This document shows, in pieces, positions 33,223 to 41,306 of a stretch of 42,184 bases of DNA. Below the pieces are notes generated by a model, which was not told the DNA's origin, made no database searches, and was given only the letters and a program-made list of their open reading frames with translations. The position numbers and the translations under genes were made by a program. Each line of letters opens with the position of its first letter. Position 1 is the stretch's first letter. The stretch is from Candidatus Levilactobacillus faecigallinarum (GTDB lineage: Bacteria; Bacillota; Bacilli; Lactobacillales; Lactobacillaceae), in contig DXGJ01000036.1 of assembly GCA_019113985.1 (NCBI GenBank), positions 1-42,184 of the forward strand. The letters run 5' to 3'.

Positions 33223-33872
33223 ATCCCACGTTAAAATTGGCAACCGTTGTCTTGATTGCCTTCGAAGTTTCCTTTGCCCAGGTCTTGTCCGTTAACCTGG
33301 CGTTGATTGCCATTAGTTTAGTCCTCTTATTGGTTCATCGTATTCACTGGAAGACCCTCTTATGGCTCACCGGCGTTCCCCTCTTTTTCGCTAGTGCCCT
33401 AGTCTGGTCACTGGCCTTGCGGGGAAGTGCCTCCCCCCACTTTCTGTGGGTCATCTTCACCCGGATGTTCGTCTACGTCTATTTAGGCGCGACCTTCACC
33501 CAGACCACGGTGCCCCTCGACTTGGCACGTTCCCTGGAGCAAAACGCCAAGTTACCGTCAAAGTTCGCCTATGGTTTCCTGGCGGCGTTTAACCTCCTGC
33601 CCAAGATTCGGGCCGAGGTCGACACGGTCCGGGCGGCCGCCATGATGCGCGGACAGGTTCTCCACTTCTGGTCACCCCAGCTGTACTTTAAGGTCATCCT
33701 GGCGGCGATGAACTGGTCGGATCAGTTGGCCGACGCCATGGTCTCCCACGGTTTTGTCGAGGACGCCCCCCGGACCTACGCCGTCAGCATTCCGTTGCAT
33801 CGCCGGGACTGGCTTTACTTCGGGATCAGTCTCCTATTGGTTCAAATCGGCCTCTTCACTGGCCTTCCCTAG
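33219..33872 (+). CDS. ykoC: ECF transporter T component
   Basis: The 217-residue membrane protein has five or so helices and the coupling-helix motif region VRAAAMMRG, typical of EcfT-type proteins. It joins the S component to the tandem ATPase. It overlaps ykoD by 4 bp (ATGA) and is followed after 14 bases by tenA. Confidence 0.88.
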   Translation: MNPTLKLATVVLIAFEVSFAQVLSVNLALIAISLVLLLVHRIHWKTLLWLTGVPLFFASALVWSLALRGSASPHFLWVIFTRMFVYVYLGATFTQTTVPLDLARSLEQNAKLPSKFAYGFLAAFNLLPKIRAEVDTVRAAAMMRGQVLHFWSPQLYFKVILAAMNWSDQLADAMVSHGFVEDAPRTYAVSIPLHRRDWLYFGISLLLVQIGLFTGLP

Positions 33873-33886
33873 AAAGGAGTTTTTTC

Positions 33887-34531
33887 ATGTTTACCGATCA
33901 AGCACACGCCGCGACCCAGACTAGCTGGGCAGCCTCCAAGAAACATCCCTTCATCCAGCAACTGCAAGCCGGGACCCTTCCGGCGGCGACTTTCCGCTAT
34001 TACCTGATTCAGGACCACTACTATCTCCAGGAATTCGCGAAAGTTCACGACCTAGCGGCGGATCAGACCACGGATGACCAGGTTGCTCGGCAACTTCGCG
34101 CCGGCGCGCAAAGCCTACGTGATGGTGAAATGGCCATTCGCCAGACCTTCTTCAAAGACCTCAACGTCACTACCGACGAAATTGTCGCGACCGCTATGGC
34201 GCCCACCGGCTACGCCTACACCAGCCACCTTTACCGGGCGCTTACCACCAACGGGACGGCCGGGGCTGTAGCAGCCCTCCTCCCCTGTTACTGGCTCTAC
34301 GCCGAGATTGGGACGGAACTGGCGCAGCAAGGCTCCCCCGTTCCCATCTACCAGGCCTGGATTGACACCTACAACGCCGACGATTACACCGGTGAGATGA
34401 GCGATCAATTGGCACTCGCGAACCGGGTCGCCACCCCCAGCAACACCGACGCGCTCCTCAATATTTTCGAGAAGAGTAGCTGGTACGAATTACACTTCTG
34501 GCAGATGGCACTCGACCACGAAACTTGGTAA
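33887..34531 (+). CDS. tenA: Thiaminase II / aminopyrimidine aminohydrolase
   Basis: The 214-residue TenA-family enzyme hydrolyses aminopyrimidine breakdown products of thiamine to HMP for salvage. The catalytic Cys lies in LLPCYWLYAEIG. Acidic residues are present in YLIQDHYYLQEF and near the C terminus (FEKSSWYELHFW). It ends the TPP-controlled operon, which fits import of a thiamine precursor followed by its salvage. The ribosome site is GAAAGGAG. Confidence 0.92.
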   Translation: MFTDQAHAATQTSWAASKKHPFIQQLQAGTLPAATFRYYLIQDHYYLQEFAKVHDLAADQTTDDQVARQLRAGAQSLRDGEMAIRQTFFKDLNVTTDEIVATAMAPTGYAYTSHLYRALTTNGTAGAVAALLPCYWLYAEIGTELAQQGSPVPIYQAWIDTYNADDYTGEMSDQLALANRVATPSNTDALLNIFEKSSWYELHFWQMALDHETW

Positions 34532-34546
34532 ACCGAGCCATCTGGA

Positions 34547-34575
34547 TTTTCAAGTGATCCCGATTGCCTTATAAT
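34547..34575 (+). promoter_or_regulatory. Promoter of the small membrane protein gene
   Basis: TTTTCA (34547-34552) and a perfect TATAAT (34570-34575) are 17 bp apart. This separates the next gene from the tenA operon. Confidence 0.6.
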
Positions 34576-34608
34576 GGAGACACCATTTAAGTGAAAGCGG
34601 GTGTCGAT

Positions 34609-34971
34609 ATGCAAAAAATCCGGCAATTAACGTTTCTCCAGTTATTCGGGTACCTCGCCCTGGTCTTAGGGCTGGTCATCGAGGGCTATGCCCTGTTTGA
34701 CCAACTCGGGAGTGTCGGAAGTGGCGATGACATGTTCGGTGGCGCCATCGTGCTGGCCCTCGCCGTTGCCTTTCTCCATGACCGGTCGTTAGTGATGAAG
34801 TTACTTGTGATTACCCTGAGCACCCTGGGATTCGCCTACTTCACCTTCGTACACACGCACGGGTGGCTCTGGACGATTCTCCTGGGCATCGCCGTCGCAG
34901 CCTTTCTAATTTACTTCTTCGGAATCCGTAGCGATATTCGGCGCGACCACAGTGAGTGGCTGCACTTTTAG
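34609..34971 (+). CDS. Small integral membrane protein of unknown function
   Basis: The 120-residue product has four predicted membrane segments: FLQLFGYLALVLGLVIEGYA, GGAIVLALAVAFL, VMKLLVITLSTLGFAYF and LWTILLGIAVAAFLIYFF. The start could be this ATG (weak AGCGGGTG site) or a GTG 18 bases upstream, 11 bases after GGAG. The family is not recognised. It is monocistronic. Confidence 0.7.
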   Translation: MQKIRQLTFLQLFGYLALVLGLVIEGYALFDQLGSVGSGDDMFGGAIVLALAVAFLHDRSLVMKLLVITLSTLGFAYFTFVHTHGWLWTILLGIAVAAFLIYFFGIRSDIRRDHSEWLHF

Positions 34972-34996
34972 GTTCTACTAGAATGTTAACCCAGTT

Positions 34997-35039
34997 AAAA
35001 AAGCGCCTAACGTATTTAATTCTGCGTTAGGCGTTTTGC
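34997..35039. terminator. Bidirectional terminator
   Basis: AAGCGCCTAACG pairs with CGTTAGGCGTT, with A and T runs on either side. It separates convergent genes. Confidence 0.8.
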
Positions 35040-35115
35040 GTTTATTTAATGATTGCTGAGTCGTTGTCGACCAGCGCTATTTGTGGCTGTGACCCACGTT
35101 TGGCCCCCCAATCAC

Positions 35116-35898
35116 TTATCGCAAGAGATACCCACCATCAACTGGAATTGTCACGCCCGTAACGTAGTTAGAGGCAGCGCTGGCCAGAAATACGACCGCT
35201 CCCATGAGTTCCGATGGGTCGGCCCAGTGACCAGCGGGAATGTGGGCGAGAATTTCCGTGTTCCGACTGGGGTCGTCTTGCAAAGCTTTGGTCATCGGCG
35301 TATCAATGTACCCCGGCGCAATGGCGTTGACCTGGATGTTCTTGGGGGCCAGGGCGTCTGCGTAAGCCCGCGTTAAGCCGACCACCCCGTGCTTGCTGGC
35401 CGTGTACGGAAAAATAAACTTTCCAGCCCGGTAAGATTGCATCGAGCCGATGTTGATAATTTTTCCGCCGCCGTGTTGGGCCATGTTTTCCGCCACCGCG
35501 TGTGAGAGGTAATAAACGGCGTTCAAGTTGAGGTCGATCACCCGCCGCCAGTCGGCGTCCTTAAAGTCCTGCCACTCATTGCGAATCTGAATACCCGCGT
35601 TGTTGATTAAAATGTCGATTTGGCCAAACTTTGCAACGGCCGCCGCCACGATTTTTTCCGGGGCATCTTCCGCCGTAATGTCCAACTGAAGGAAACCTAA
35701 GTCGCCAGCATTAGCTTGGGCAAAGTCCTGGATGTCCGACCACCCCGCTTGTTTGCGACTCACAATAAACACTTTAGCCCCCGACTTAATCATCGCTTGT
35801 GTATAGTAGGCGCCTAACCCAGACGCACCACCCGTAATCAAGGCCACCTTGCCGTTTAAACGAAAGCTTTGTGTTGAAAAATTCGTCGTTTTAGTCAT
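35116..35898 (-). CDS. SDR-family oxidoreductase (gluconate 5-dehydrogenase/KduD-like)
   Basis: The 260-residue enzyme has the cofactor motif GGASGLGAYY, the NNAGIQ motif, the catalytic Ser in IGSMQS and YTASK for Tyr and Lys. KduD-like members oxidise or reduce keto-gluconates and deoxy-gluconates. The predicted promoter is followed by a cre site, so it is likely repressed by CcpA in glucose. It is divergent from another SDR gene. The substrate is not certain. Confidence 0.85.
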   Translation of the reverse strand: MTKTTNFSTQSFRLNGKVALITGGASGLGAYYTQAMIKSGAKVFIVSRKQAGWSDIQDFAQANAGDLGFLQLDITAEDAPEKIVAAAVAKFGQIDILINNAGIQIRNEWQDFKDADWRRVIDLNLNAVYYLSHAVAENMAQHGGGKIINIGSMQSYRAGKFIFPYTASKHGVVGLTRAYADALAPKNIQVNAIAPGYIDTPMTKALQDDPSRNTEILAHIPAGHWADPSELMGAVVFLASAASNYVTGVTIPVDGGYLLR

Positions 35899-35919
35899 AT
35901 CGCTGCTCCTTTTTCTGCT

Positions 35920-35934
35920 ATGTAACCGTTTTCT
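35920..35934. promoter_or_regulatory. Candidate cre site downstream of the first SDR promoter
   Basis: ATGTAACCGTTTTCT fits the cre pattern WTGNAANCGNWNNCW. It lies between the promoter at 35947-35975 and the start codon at 35898, so CcpA would block elongation. Confidence 0.55.
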
Positions 35935-35946
35935 TAGCTTAGGTTT

Positions 35947-35975
35947 ATCCTACGGCGCCATCTAAGCGCTGTCAA
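35947..35975 (-). promoter_or_regulatory. Promoter of the first SDR gene
   Basis: On the minus strand TTGACA (35970-35975) and TAGGAT (35947-35952) are 17 bp apart. The cre site begins about 13 bases downstream of the -10. Confidence 0.65.
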
Positions 35976-36057
35976 TAAGACCGGTAACGTTCAATCAAGC
36001 CGCCGTCCTTACCCAGACAACTTACCAGGCTTAGTGGTTCCCTTCACGACGCTTTAA

Positions 36058-36087
36058 TTGAAATCGTTTACATTTTCGTGGTATACT
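36058..36087 (+). promoter_or_regulatory. Promoter of the second SDR gene with overlapping cre site
   Basis: TTGAAA (36058-36063) and TATACT (36082-36087) are 18 bp apart. The same bases form TTGAAATCGTTTACA (36058-36072), a textbook cre match. CcpA binding would cover the -35. Confidence 0.65.
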
Positions 36088-36130
36088 CCTCGCTGCTTTA
36101 GAACCCAATACATTTAAGGAGGAAATCATC

Positions 36131-36898
36131 ATGCAAATTACATACGACTTTTCGGATAAGCGGGTCATTATCACCGGTGGTGCCGGTGGCATCGGTTTTG
36201 GGATGGCCACGGCCTTTGTCAAGGCGGGCGCTAGTGTCCTGATTGTCGACATCAACGACCAGGCCCTGGCCCAAGCCGAGACCGAGCTCAAAGCCCTAGG
36301 AACCGGGCGCATCCTGACGTTAAAGACCGACATTGCCACTAAGGCCAACGACCAACGCATCATCGACACGGCCGTGACCCAGTTCGGCGGCCTCGACGTG
36401 CTGATCAACAACGCCCACGCCTCGCACCAGAAGCCATTCGCCGACTTAACCGACGACGACCTGGCCCTCTCCTTCAACACGGGGTTCTACCCGACCTGGT
36501 ACCTAATGCAACTGGCCTACCCGCATCTCAAGGCCTCTAAGGGGAGCGTCATCAACTTCGCCTCCGGAGCCGGCATCAACGGCCAACCAACGCAAGCAGC
36601 CTATGCAGCGGCTAAGGAAGCCATCCGGGGCCTCTCGCGGGTCGCGGCCAACGAATGGGCGGCCGACCAGATTCGAGTCAACCTGATTTCCCCAATCGCC
36701 GAGACCGCTGGGGTCAAGCAGTGGAAGAAGATGGCCCCCGACCAGTACGCAGCCATGGTCCAGCAGATTCCGCTACACCGACTGGGCGATCCCGAAAAAG
36801 ATATTGGGGCCGTGGCCCTCTTCTTAGCCAGCGACGCCAGCAGTTACATCACCGGTCAGACCTTCATGGTCGATGGTGGGGACATCAAATTACGCTAA
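36131..36898 (+). CDS. SDR-family oxidoreductase
   Basis: The 255-residue enzyme has the cofactor motif GGAGGIGFGM, NNAHAS in place of NNAG, a Ser in INFASGAG, and YAAAKEA for the catalytic Tyr and Lys. It diverges from the first SDR gene and both carry cre sites, which suggests one catabolic purpose. The two are only moderately alike, so this is not a recent duplication. GGAGGAAATC precedes the ATG. The substrate is unknown. Confidence 0.85.
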   Translation: MQITYDFSDKRVIITGGAGGIGFGMATAFVKAGASVLIVDINDQALAQAETELKALGTGRILTLKTDIATKANDQRIIDTAVTQFGGLDVLINNAHASHQKPFADLTDDDLALSFNTGFYPTWYLMQLAYPHLKASKGSVINFASGAGINGQPTQAAYAAAKEAIRGLSRVAANEWAADQIRVNLISPIAETAGVKQWKKMAPDQYAAMVQQIPLHRLGDPEKDIGAVALFLASDASSYITGQTFMVDGGDIKLR

Positions 36899-36910
36899 AT
36901 TGATCAAACG

Positions 36911-36942
36911 GGTGTCTGGGAAGCGTTCCCGGACGCCTTTTT
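36911..36942 (+). terminator. Terminator after the second SDR gene
   Basis: GGTGTCTGGGA pairs with TTCCCGGACGCC (G-T wobbles), followed by TTTTT. Confidence 0.8.
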
Positions 36943-36965
36943 GGATACCCGCCACTTTTTCTCGG

Positions 36966-37001
36966 ACAAAAGAAAACAGACCAACCGAAGTTGATCTGTT
37001 T
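36966..37001 (-). terminator. Terminator for the small membrane protein gene
   Basis: On the minus strand AAACAGATCAAC (36990-37001) pairs with GTTGGTCTGTTT (36974-36985), followed by TCTTTTG. A second small hairpin, GACTACA with TGTAGTC, lies upstream near 37014-37036. Confidence 0.65.
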
Positions 37002-37099
37002 CCCCGCTTGATAGACTACAAAAAGACTGTAGTCAATGTAATCAATATGATTACCAAAGTTTGATGGATGGTACGACCGGGATAGCTCCCGGTTTCAGA

Positions 37100-37264
37100 T
37101 TAGTCCGCGCTAAACGGGACCACCCGCGCGACTGGCGGGTTACGCGTTACAAGTTGAGTGGACGTTGTGGACCTACGACTCGTCAGCACCCAGGAGATGC
37201 CTCCCGCCGCAGCGAGCAAGACGATAGCGGCACTCAGGCCAATAATCACGCGTTTTAAGTTCAT
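37100..37264 (-). CDS. Small single-membrane-segment protein, 54 aa
   Basis: The frame starts at an ATG five bases after GAGGTG, a good site. The product has one N-terminal membrane helix (VIIGLSAAIVLLAAAGGISW) and a short basic tail ending VVPFSAD. It could be a small membrane protein or an exported peptide precursor; there is no clear cleavage site. The family is not recognised. The 200 bases upstream of it hold only promoter-like A/T-rich sequence. Confidence 0.55.
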   Translation of the reverse strand: MNLKRVIIGLSAAIVLLAAAGGISWVLTSRRSTTSTQLVTRNPPVARVVPFSAD

Positions 37265-37465
37265 CTGGTCACCTCATTCGATCGGTCCGTTACGAAATTT
37301 ATAGACTAGCTTAACGGACCAACGTCACAAAATCGTGACAATTCGGCAAAAATGCGGTAACAATTTCTTAACACGCGCTGAATTTTATCGGCTTGTTTTT
37401 TAGTTTACGCAATTTTCCCGCAATCATCAAGCCCCAATCAAATTATTTCGAGATACGAGGAGTTA

Positions 37466-37496
37466 TTGTCCTGCTTTTCCAAAACTTTAGTATAAT
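37466..37496 (+). promoter_or_regulatory. Promoter of the 66-aa protein gene
   Basis: A perfect TATAAT (37491-37496) follows TTGTCC (37466-37471) with a long 19-bp spacer. Confidence 0.5.
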
Positions 37497-37541
37497 AAAA
37501 GGTGAGCAGCAAGTAGGATTATCAATTTGGAGGGATTATGA

Positions 37542-37742
37542 ATGAGTCAAGAACAAGAATTAAGTAGTCTGGCTGAAGCAATCATCGCCTACCAAAAGAA
37601 ATACGATAAGACCGATGGTGAGATGGCCTTTGGTTCCCGCCTTACGGTTGAGAAGTTTCACGCCATCAAAACCGGTGAACTGCAGCCCACGACCGACGAA
37701 CAGAGCTCCCTCAAGAGTCTGATTGCCAAGAAACCACAATGA
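37542..37742 (+). CDS. Small helical protein, 66 aa
   Basis: GGAGGG lies seven bases before this ATG; another ATG four bases upstream opens only a nine-codon frame. The product is charged and helical (EQELSSLAEAIIAYQKKYDK, then MAFGSRLTVEKFHAIKTGEL), with a helix-turn-helix-like spacing, but I cannot confirm DNA binding. It is well expressed to judge by promoter and terminator. Confidence 0.7.
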   Translation: MSQEQELSSLAEAIIAYQKKYDKTDGEMAFGSRLTVEKFHAIKTGELQPTTDEQSSLKSLIAKKPQ

Positions 37743-37753
37743 GCGACGACAAG

Positions 37754-37796
37754 CAGGCCGAAACTCCGCATAAGCGGGGTTCCGGCCTGTTTTTTA
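37754..37796 (+). terminator. Terminator after the 66-aa protein gene
   Basis: CAGGCCG and CCGC pair with GCGG and CGGCCTG around ATAA, followed by TTTTTT. The macro-domain gene ends inside its T run on the other strand. Confidence 0.85.
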
Positions 37797-38306
37797 CGTC
37801 AAATTTTGTTGCGCTTCCCGGTAGGCCGCAGCCGTCTGGGAATCAAACGCCACCAACCGGACCCGCACTGTAACATCCACCGCTGTCAACCAGTCGGTAA
37901 TGGTCCGTACGGCAATGTTGGCAGCCTGATCTAGCGGATAGCCATACACCCCGGTACTCAGTGAGGGGAAGTCGATCGTCCGGCAGCCGTGTTCGACCGC
38001 CAATTGAAGGCTATACCGGTAACACGCTGCCAGCAAGGCCGCCTCACCGTGCTGCCCACCCCGCCAGACCGGTCCCGGTGTGTGGATGACCCACTTGGCC
38101 GGCAGTTCAAAGCCGGGCGTGATGCGGGCTTCCCCCGTTGGACAGCCGTTAAACGGCACGCAGGCCGCAAAGAGGTCGGGGCCAGCTGCCCGGTGAATCG
38201 CCCCGTCGACCCCGCCACCACCCAATAATGTGGTGTTGGCCGCGTTCACGATGGCGTCCACCCGGCTGATGGTAATGTCGCCCTGAATCACATCAAAGGT
38301 GCCCAT
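37794..38306 (-). CDS. Macro-domain protein (ADP-ribose/O-acetyl-ADP-ribose hydrolase type)
   Basis: The 170-residue single macro domain has the family motifs [30 protein letters not shown] and [10 protein letters not shown]. Bacterial members of this type (YmdB-like) deacetylate O-acetyl-ADP-ribose or remove ADP-ribose from targets. It is the last gene of a three-gene operon, four bases after the zinc-ribbon gene. Confidence 0.9.
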   Translation of the reverse strand: MGTFDVIQGDITISRVDAIVNAANTTLLGGGGVDGAIHRAAGPDLFAACVPFNGCPTGEARITPGFELPAKWVIHTPGPVWRGGQHGEAALLAACYRYSLQLAVEHGCRTIDFPSLSTGVYGYPLDQAANIAVRTITDWLTAVDVTVRVRLVAFDSQTAAAYREAQQNLT

Positions 38307-38310
38307 TCGC

Positions 38311-38580
38311 TCACCCCTTCGACCAGGGCCAATGCCACCGGTGTTTAGGTGTCGCTGGCTGGTCGCCCCGTTGCTGTTCCTTGAGTCGTTTCATCCCCTC
38401 GCGGTAAGGGTTCGCCGAAAGTGCGTTAAGGCTAAGCTTCGGCTTCTTGGGCTGCGCTACCGCCTGGCCCTGGTCGGCCGTCCGAAACGGTCGCAGGTCC
38501 GTTTGACACTGAGGACAGGTCTGGTCATCGGCCGTTACCGCCGCCCCACAGTGGGGACAAAATTGTAAGTCCGTTGCCAT
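38311..38580 (-). CDS. Zinc-ribbon protein
   Basis: The 89-residue product has one N-terminal zinc ribbon, with paired CPHC and CPQC motifs in its first 32 residues. A charged, proline-containing linker and a basic Trp-rich tail ([11 protein letters not shown]) follow. AGGAGG, which overlaps the end of the previous gene, lies eight bases before the ATG. Its role is unknown; the tail could contact nucleic acid or membrane. Confidence 0.75.
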   Translation of the reverse strand: MATDLQFCPHCGAAVTADDQTCPQCQTDLRPFRTADQGQAVAQPKKPKLSLNALSANPYREGMKRLKEQQRGDQPATPKHRWHWPWSKG

Positions 38581-38592
38581 CACGCATTCCTC

Positions 38593-38940
38593 CTAATCCT
38601 CATCGTGGCGCCGTTGCTGGTGCTGCTGATTCCGGGAAACGTTCCGTTCCCGCGTAATCGCCGCTTGCTTGGCCCCAGCGGCCTGTCGCTCTTCGCGTTC
38701 GCGTTTGCGGCGAGCCGCCTTTTCGGCCTTCTTCTGATCCGCAATCTTGCGTTTCTCCTGGCTACGGTAGCTGAAATAACTCCAAGCTCCCACCGCAAGC
38801 AGTGCAAGAATGATCTGTAACGGAACCAACGGCCAGTTCGGTTTCTGGGTCATAAACAACTCGTAAGCAATCAACAAAACGGACATCGCGCCCACCACTG
38901 AAAGGGTGTCGCGTATCCAACGCGGTAATTTATTCCACAT
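38593..38940 (-). CDS. Small membrane protein with basic coiled-coil tail
   Basis: The 115-residue product has two membrane segments (TLSVVGAMSVLLIAYELFM and LVPLQIILALLAVGAWSYF). A long, very basic helical tail rich in Lys, Arg and Glu (about 60-115) follows. AAGGAG precedes the ATG. The family is not recognised. It heads the operon with the zinc-ribbon and macro-domain genes, possibly with the Sm-like gene upstream too (56-base gap). Confidence 0.7.
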   Translation of the reverse strand: MWNKLPRWIRDTLSVVGAMSVLLIAYELFMTQKPNWPLVPLQIILALLAVGAWSYFSYRSQEKRKIADQKKAEKAARRKREREERQAAGAKQAAITRERNVSRNQQHQQRRHDED

Positions 38941-38996
38941 CACAAAAACTCCTTATGTACGCCGCCACTTCTGACGGCACAATCTCGTTTCTAACG

Positions 38997-40160
38997 TTAC
39001 AGGTCGCCCTCGACCTTCAGCTGACGCTCGGTCAGGTACGCATCCAGGTACCCGAAAGACACTTCGTCCACGTCACTGATACGGTACACCTTGCCCACCT
39101 GGTCAAGCTGATTATCCTCGACCTCGTGGAAGATGAAGCGCATATTCCCAATCTGACCAGGGTACCCCAGCAGACTGGTACCATCATGCAACTTAATCCG
39201 GATAATCGTGTGAAAGGCCGCTGCCTGGGTTAACCGGGCGCTAAACTGGTCGACCGTCGCGTCGAATAACCGTTCATCATTGAGAACGGGCTGAATCGGC
39301 TGCTGTTGTGACCGGTTCAACAGGGTAAATAGGCGCATGGTCTGCAGGTAGTCGGACTTCAACATAACCGCGTGCAGTTCACGCAGCCGAATCAGGGTGT
39401 AGCCCCCGAACTGGCCGGTCATGTCGACCAGGCTCAGAATCACAGCGTCGGCGGTTACCGTGTTCACCCGTCCCACGAAAAAGAGGTCCCGGTCATTCTC
39501 GGGCACTAGGGCCACGAGTAAGTCGCGCCCCACCAGTTCCTTCAAGGTACCCGCAATCAGATCCGGCGACGTCACCGTCACGGATTCCACGTGTTGCAGT
39601 TGCTTCAAACGCGTGGCTGCCTGGGTCTGTAGGGACAACTCCTGGCCCTGAAATTCAATAACTTCGATGGTGTCGGGATTAATTTCCCGCACCGGTTGGT
39701 CGGTATAATCAAATTTGTTTAACAGCTGAACCGTCACCTTATCGGCGGCAACGCCCGTAATCAGCCCCTCATAAAAGTGCTCATCGTTGGCCAATACCAG
39801 CATTACAGCCAGATGATCGACCCACGCGTGACTCAGGACCTGGCGGCGTAAATCGCGCTGGTTATCGAAGTGCATGGTTAATCCCTCCGCCTGCACGAAC
39901 TGCTCATCCTCGGCGGTTTGAATCCGAAAAGCCATGTTATCCAGGTCATCACTGGAGAATTCAACTTCGTCAACCACGTTGAGGTCAAGAAAAACGGCCC
40001 CATCCGGTAAGCCGTAGTCGTCGTAGGTGGCGAGAATGATCCCCGTCCGGCCGACTGCGGTCACGTACCCGGTATACACCACGTCCTGGTTGGTCTGATA
40101 GACGTTGACCAGAAGGTTCTGTGCCAGGGCCCGATTCAAATCATTAACAATGGAATTCAT
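38997..40160 (-). CDS. Protein with four Sm-like beta-barrel repeats
   Basis: I do not recognise this 387-residue protein. By eye it contains four similar segments about 100 residues apart: around LLVNVYQTNQDVVYTGYVTA (16-80), LAVMLVLANDEHFYEGLITG (117-185), LLVALVPENDRDLFFVGRVN (215-280) and IIRIKLHDGTSLLGYPGQIG (318-380). Each has a strand, a short turn, a Gly-rich strand, then hydrophobic strands ending in an acidic EVEF or VIEF motif. This is the pattern of an Sm/SH3-like barrel. It has no membrane segment or signal. RNA or protein binding is a guess. Confidence 0.7.
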   Translation of the reverse strand: MNSIVNDLNRALAQNLLVNVYQTNQDVVYTGYVTAVGRTGIILATYDDYGLPDGAVFLDLNVVDEVEFSSDDLDNMAFRIQTAEDEQFVQAEGLTMHFDNQRDLRRQVLSHAWVDHLAVMLVLANDEHFYEGLITGVAADKVTVQLLNKFDYTDQPVREINPDTIEVIEFQGQELSLQTQAATRLKQLQHVESVTVTSPDLIAGTLKELVGRDLLVALVPENDRDLFFVGRVNTVTADAVILSLVDMTGQFGGYTLIRLRELHAVMLKSDYLQTMRLFTLLNRSQQQPIQPVLNDERLFDATVDQFSARLTQAAAFHTIIRIKLHDGTSLLGYPGQIGNMRFIFHEVEDNQLDQVGKVYRISDVDEVSFGYLDAYLTERQLKVEGDL

Positions 40161-40190
40161 AGTGCGGCCCCCTTTTTTGCTATTTTGAAA

Positions 40191-40201
40191 ATTCTACCAT
40201 A
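40191..40201 (-). promoter_or_regulatory. Extended -10 promoter of the Sm-like gene
   Basis: The minus strand reads TATGGTAGAAT, identical to the elements at 5633 and 16722. Confidence 0.6.
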
Positions 40202-40240
40202 TAACACCTAAAATAGCTCGTGAGGTCCGCTAGCTTTTCC

Positions 40241-41215
40241 CTAAGAAACCGCGGTCCGTAAGAACTGGGCCAAGTCATGACCCGATAACCCCGCGCTTAG
40301 CCCCACCAGCAACTTAATGCGGGCCTTTTGGCCGTTCAGACCCTGACACAGCATCAGGCCCATCTTCCGCAACCCGATACCACCACCCTGATAGTCGTAG
40401 ATGTCCTCGGCGACGCCGTTATAACAGCGAGAGACCAAAACAATCGGAATTTGCCGGTCTAGGAGTCGCTGGACGGCGGGTAAGGTCGCCGGTGGCAAGT
40501 TCCCCGCGCCCAGACCTTCGATCACCAAACCAGCCGTCTGGTCGGTATTCAGGGCATCAAACAACGTTGCATCCATCCCCGCATACGCCTTTAACAGGTA
40601 CACGCCATCGACCACGTGATCGATGTCACAGGTGGTCTGGCGAATCAGTTGTTGGAAATAGGTCGGTTGGCCCTTGGCGACCAGACCAATGGGACCAAAG
40701 GTCGGCGTCCGAAACGTCGCAACGTTGGTGGTGTGGGTCTTGGTCACGTAGCGCGCCGTGTGGATCTCGTCGTTCATGACCACCATCACGCCGTTGCCTC
40801 GCGAGGCGTCGGCGGCCGCAACCTCGATGGCCGATTGGAAGTTATAGAGGCCATCAGACCCCACCTCGTTCGAGGAGCGCATGGCGCCCGTTACCACGAT
40901 GGGCAGCGTATCCGGGAGTGTCAGGTCCAAAAAGTAGGCCGTTTCCTCCAGCGTATCGGTCCCGTGGGTAATCACTACGCCGTCGATACCGTCCGCTTCG
41001 GCCGCCACGATGCGTTGCTTGATTTGTAGCATCTGCACCGGTGTCATGTGTGGCGACGGCAAGTTAAAGAGCTCATCGGTGATCAGCTGAACGCGCCCCG
41101 CCAAGATGGTGGCCTCCTGCGCAATCGGATTCTGCGTGTTCGGGACAACCTCCCCCTTGTCGTTTTGCGACATCGAAATCGTGCCCCCGGTATGAATGGC
41201 TAAAATTTTCTTCAC
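40241..41215 (-). CDS. L-asparaginase, type I
   Basis: The 324-residue cytoplasmic enzyme hydrolyses asparagine to aspartate and ammonia. The first catalytic Thr is in IHTGGTISM, and the second motif VITHGTDTLEETAYF carries Thr, Asp and Glu. There is no signal peptide. The start is GTG after AAGGAAGGG. A glutaminase side activity or a related amidase cannot be ruled out. Confidence 0.9.
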   Translation of the reverse strand: MKKILAIHTGGTISMSQNDKGEVVPNTQNPIAQEATILAGRVQLITDELFNLPSPHMTPVQMLQIKQRIVAAEADGIDGVVITHGTDTLEETAYFLDLTLPDTLPIVVTGAMRSSNEVGSDGLYNFQSAIEVAAADASRGNGVMVVMNDEIHTARYVTKTHTTNVATFRTPTFGPIGLVAKGQPTYFQQLIRQTTCDIDHVVDGVYLLKAYAGMDATLFDALNTDQTAGLVIEGLGAGNLPPATLPAVQRLLDRQIPIVLVSRCYNGVAEDIYDYQGGGIGLRKMGLMLCQGLNGQKARIKLLVGLSAGLSGHDLAQFLRTAVS

Positions 41216-41306
41216 GACGTTCCCTTCCTTCCCTAAAAATACACTCCATATTGTACCCTAATTGCGGTAAAATTTTAGTGAGAGTTTGGAAAGGAGCGAC
41301 ACACGT

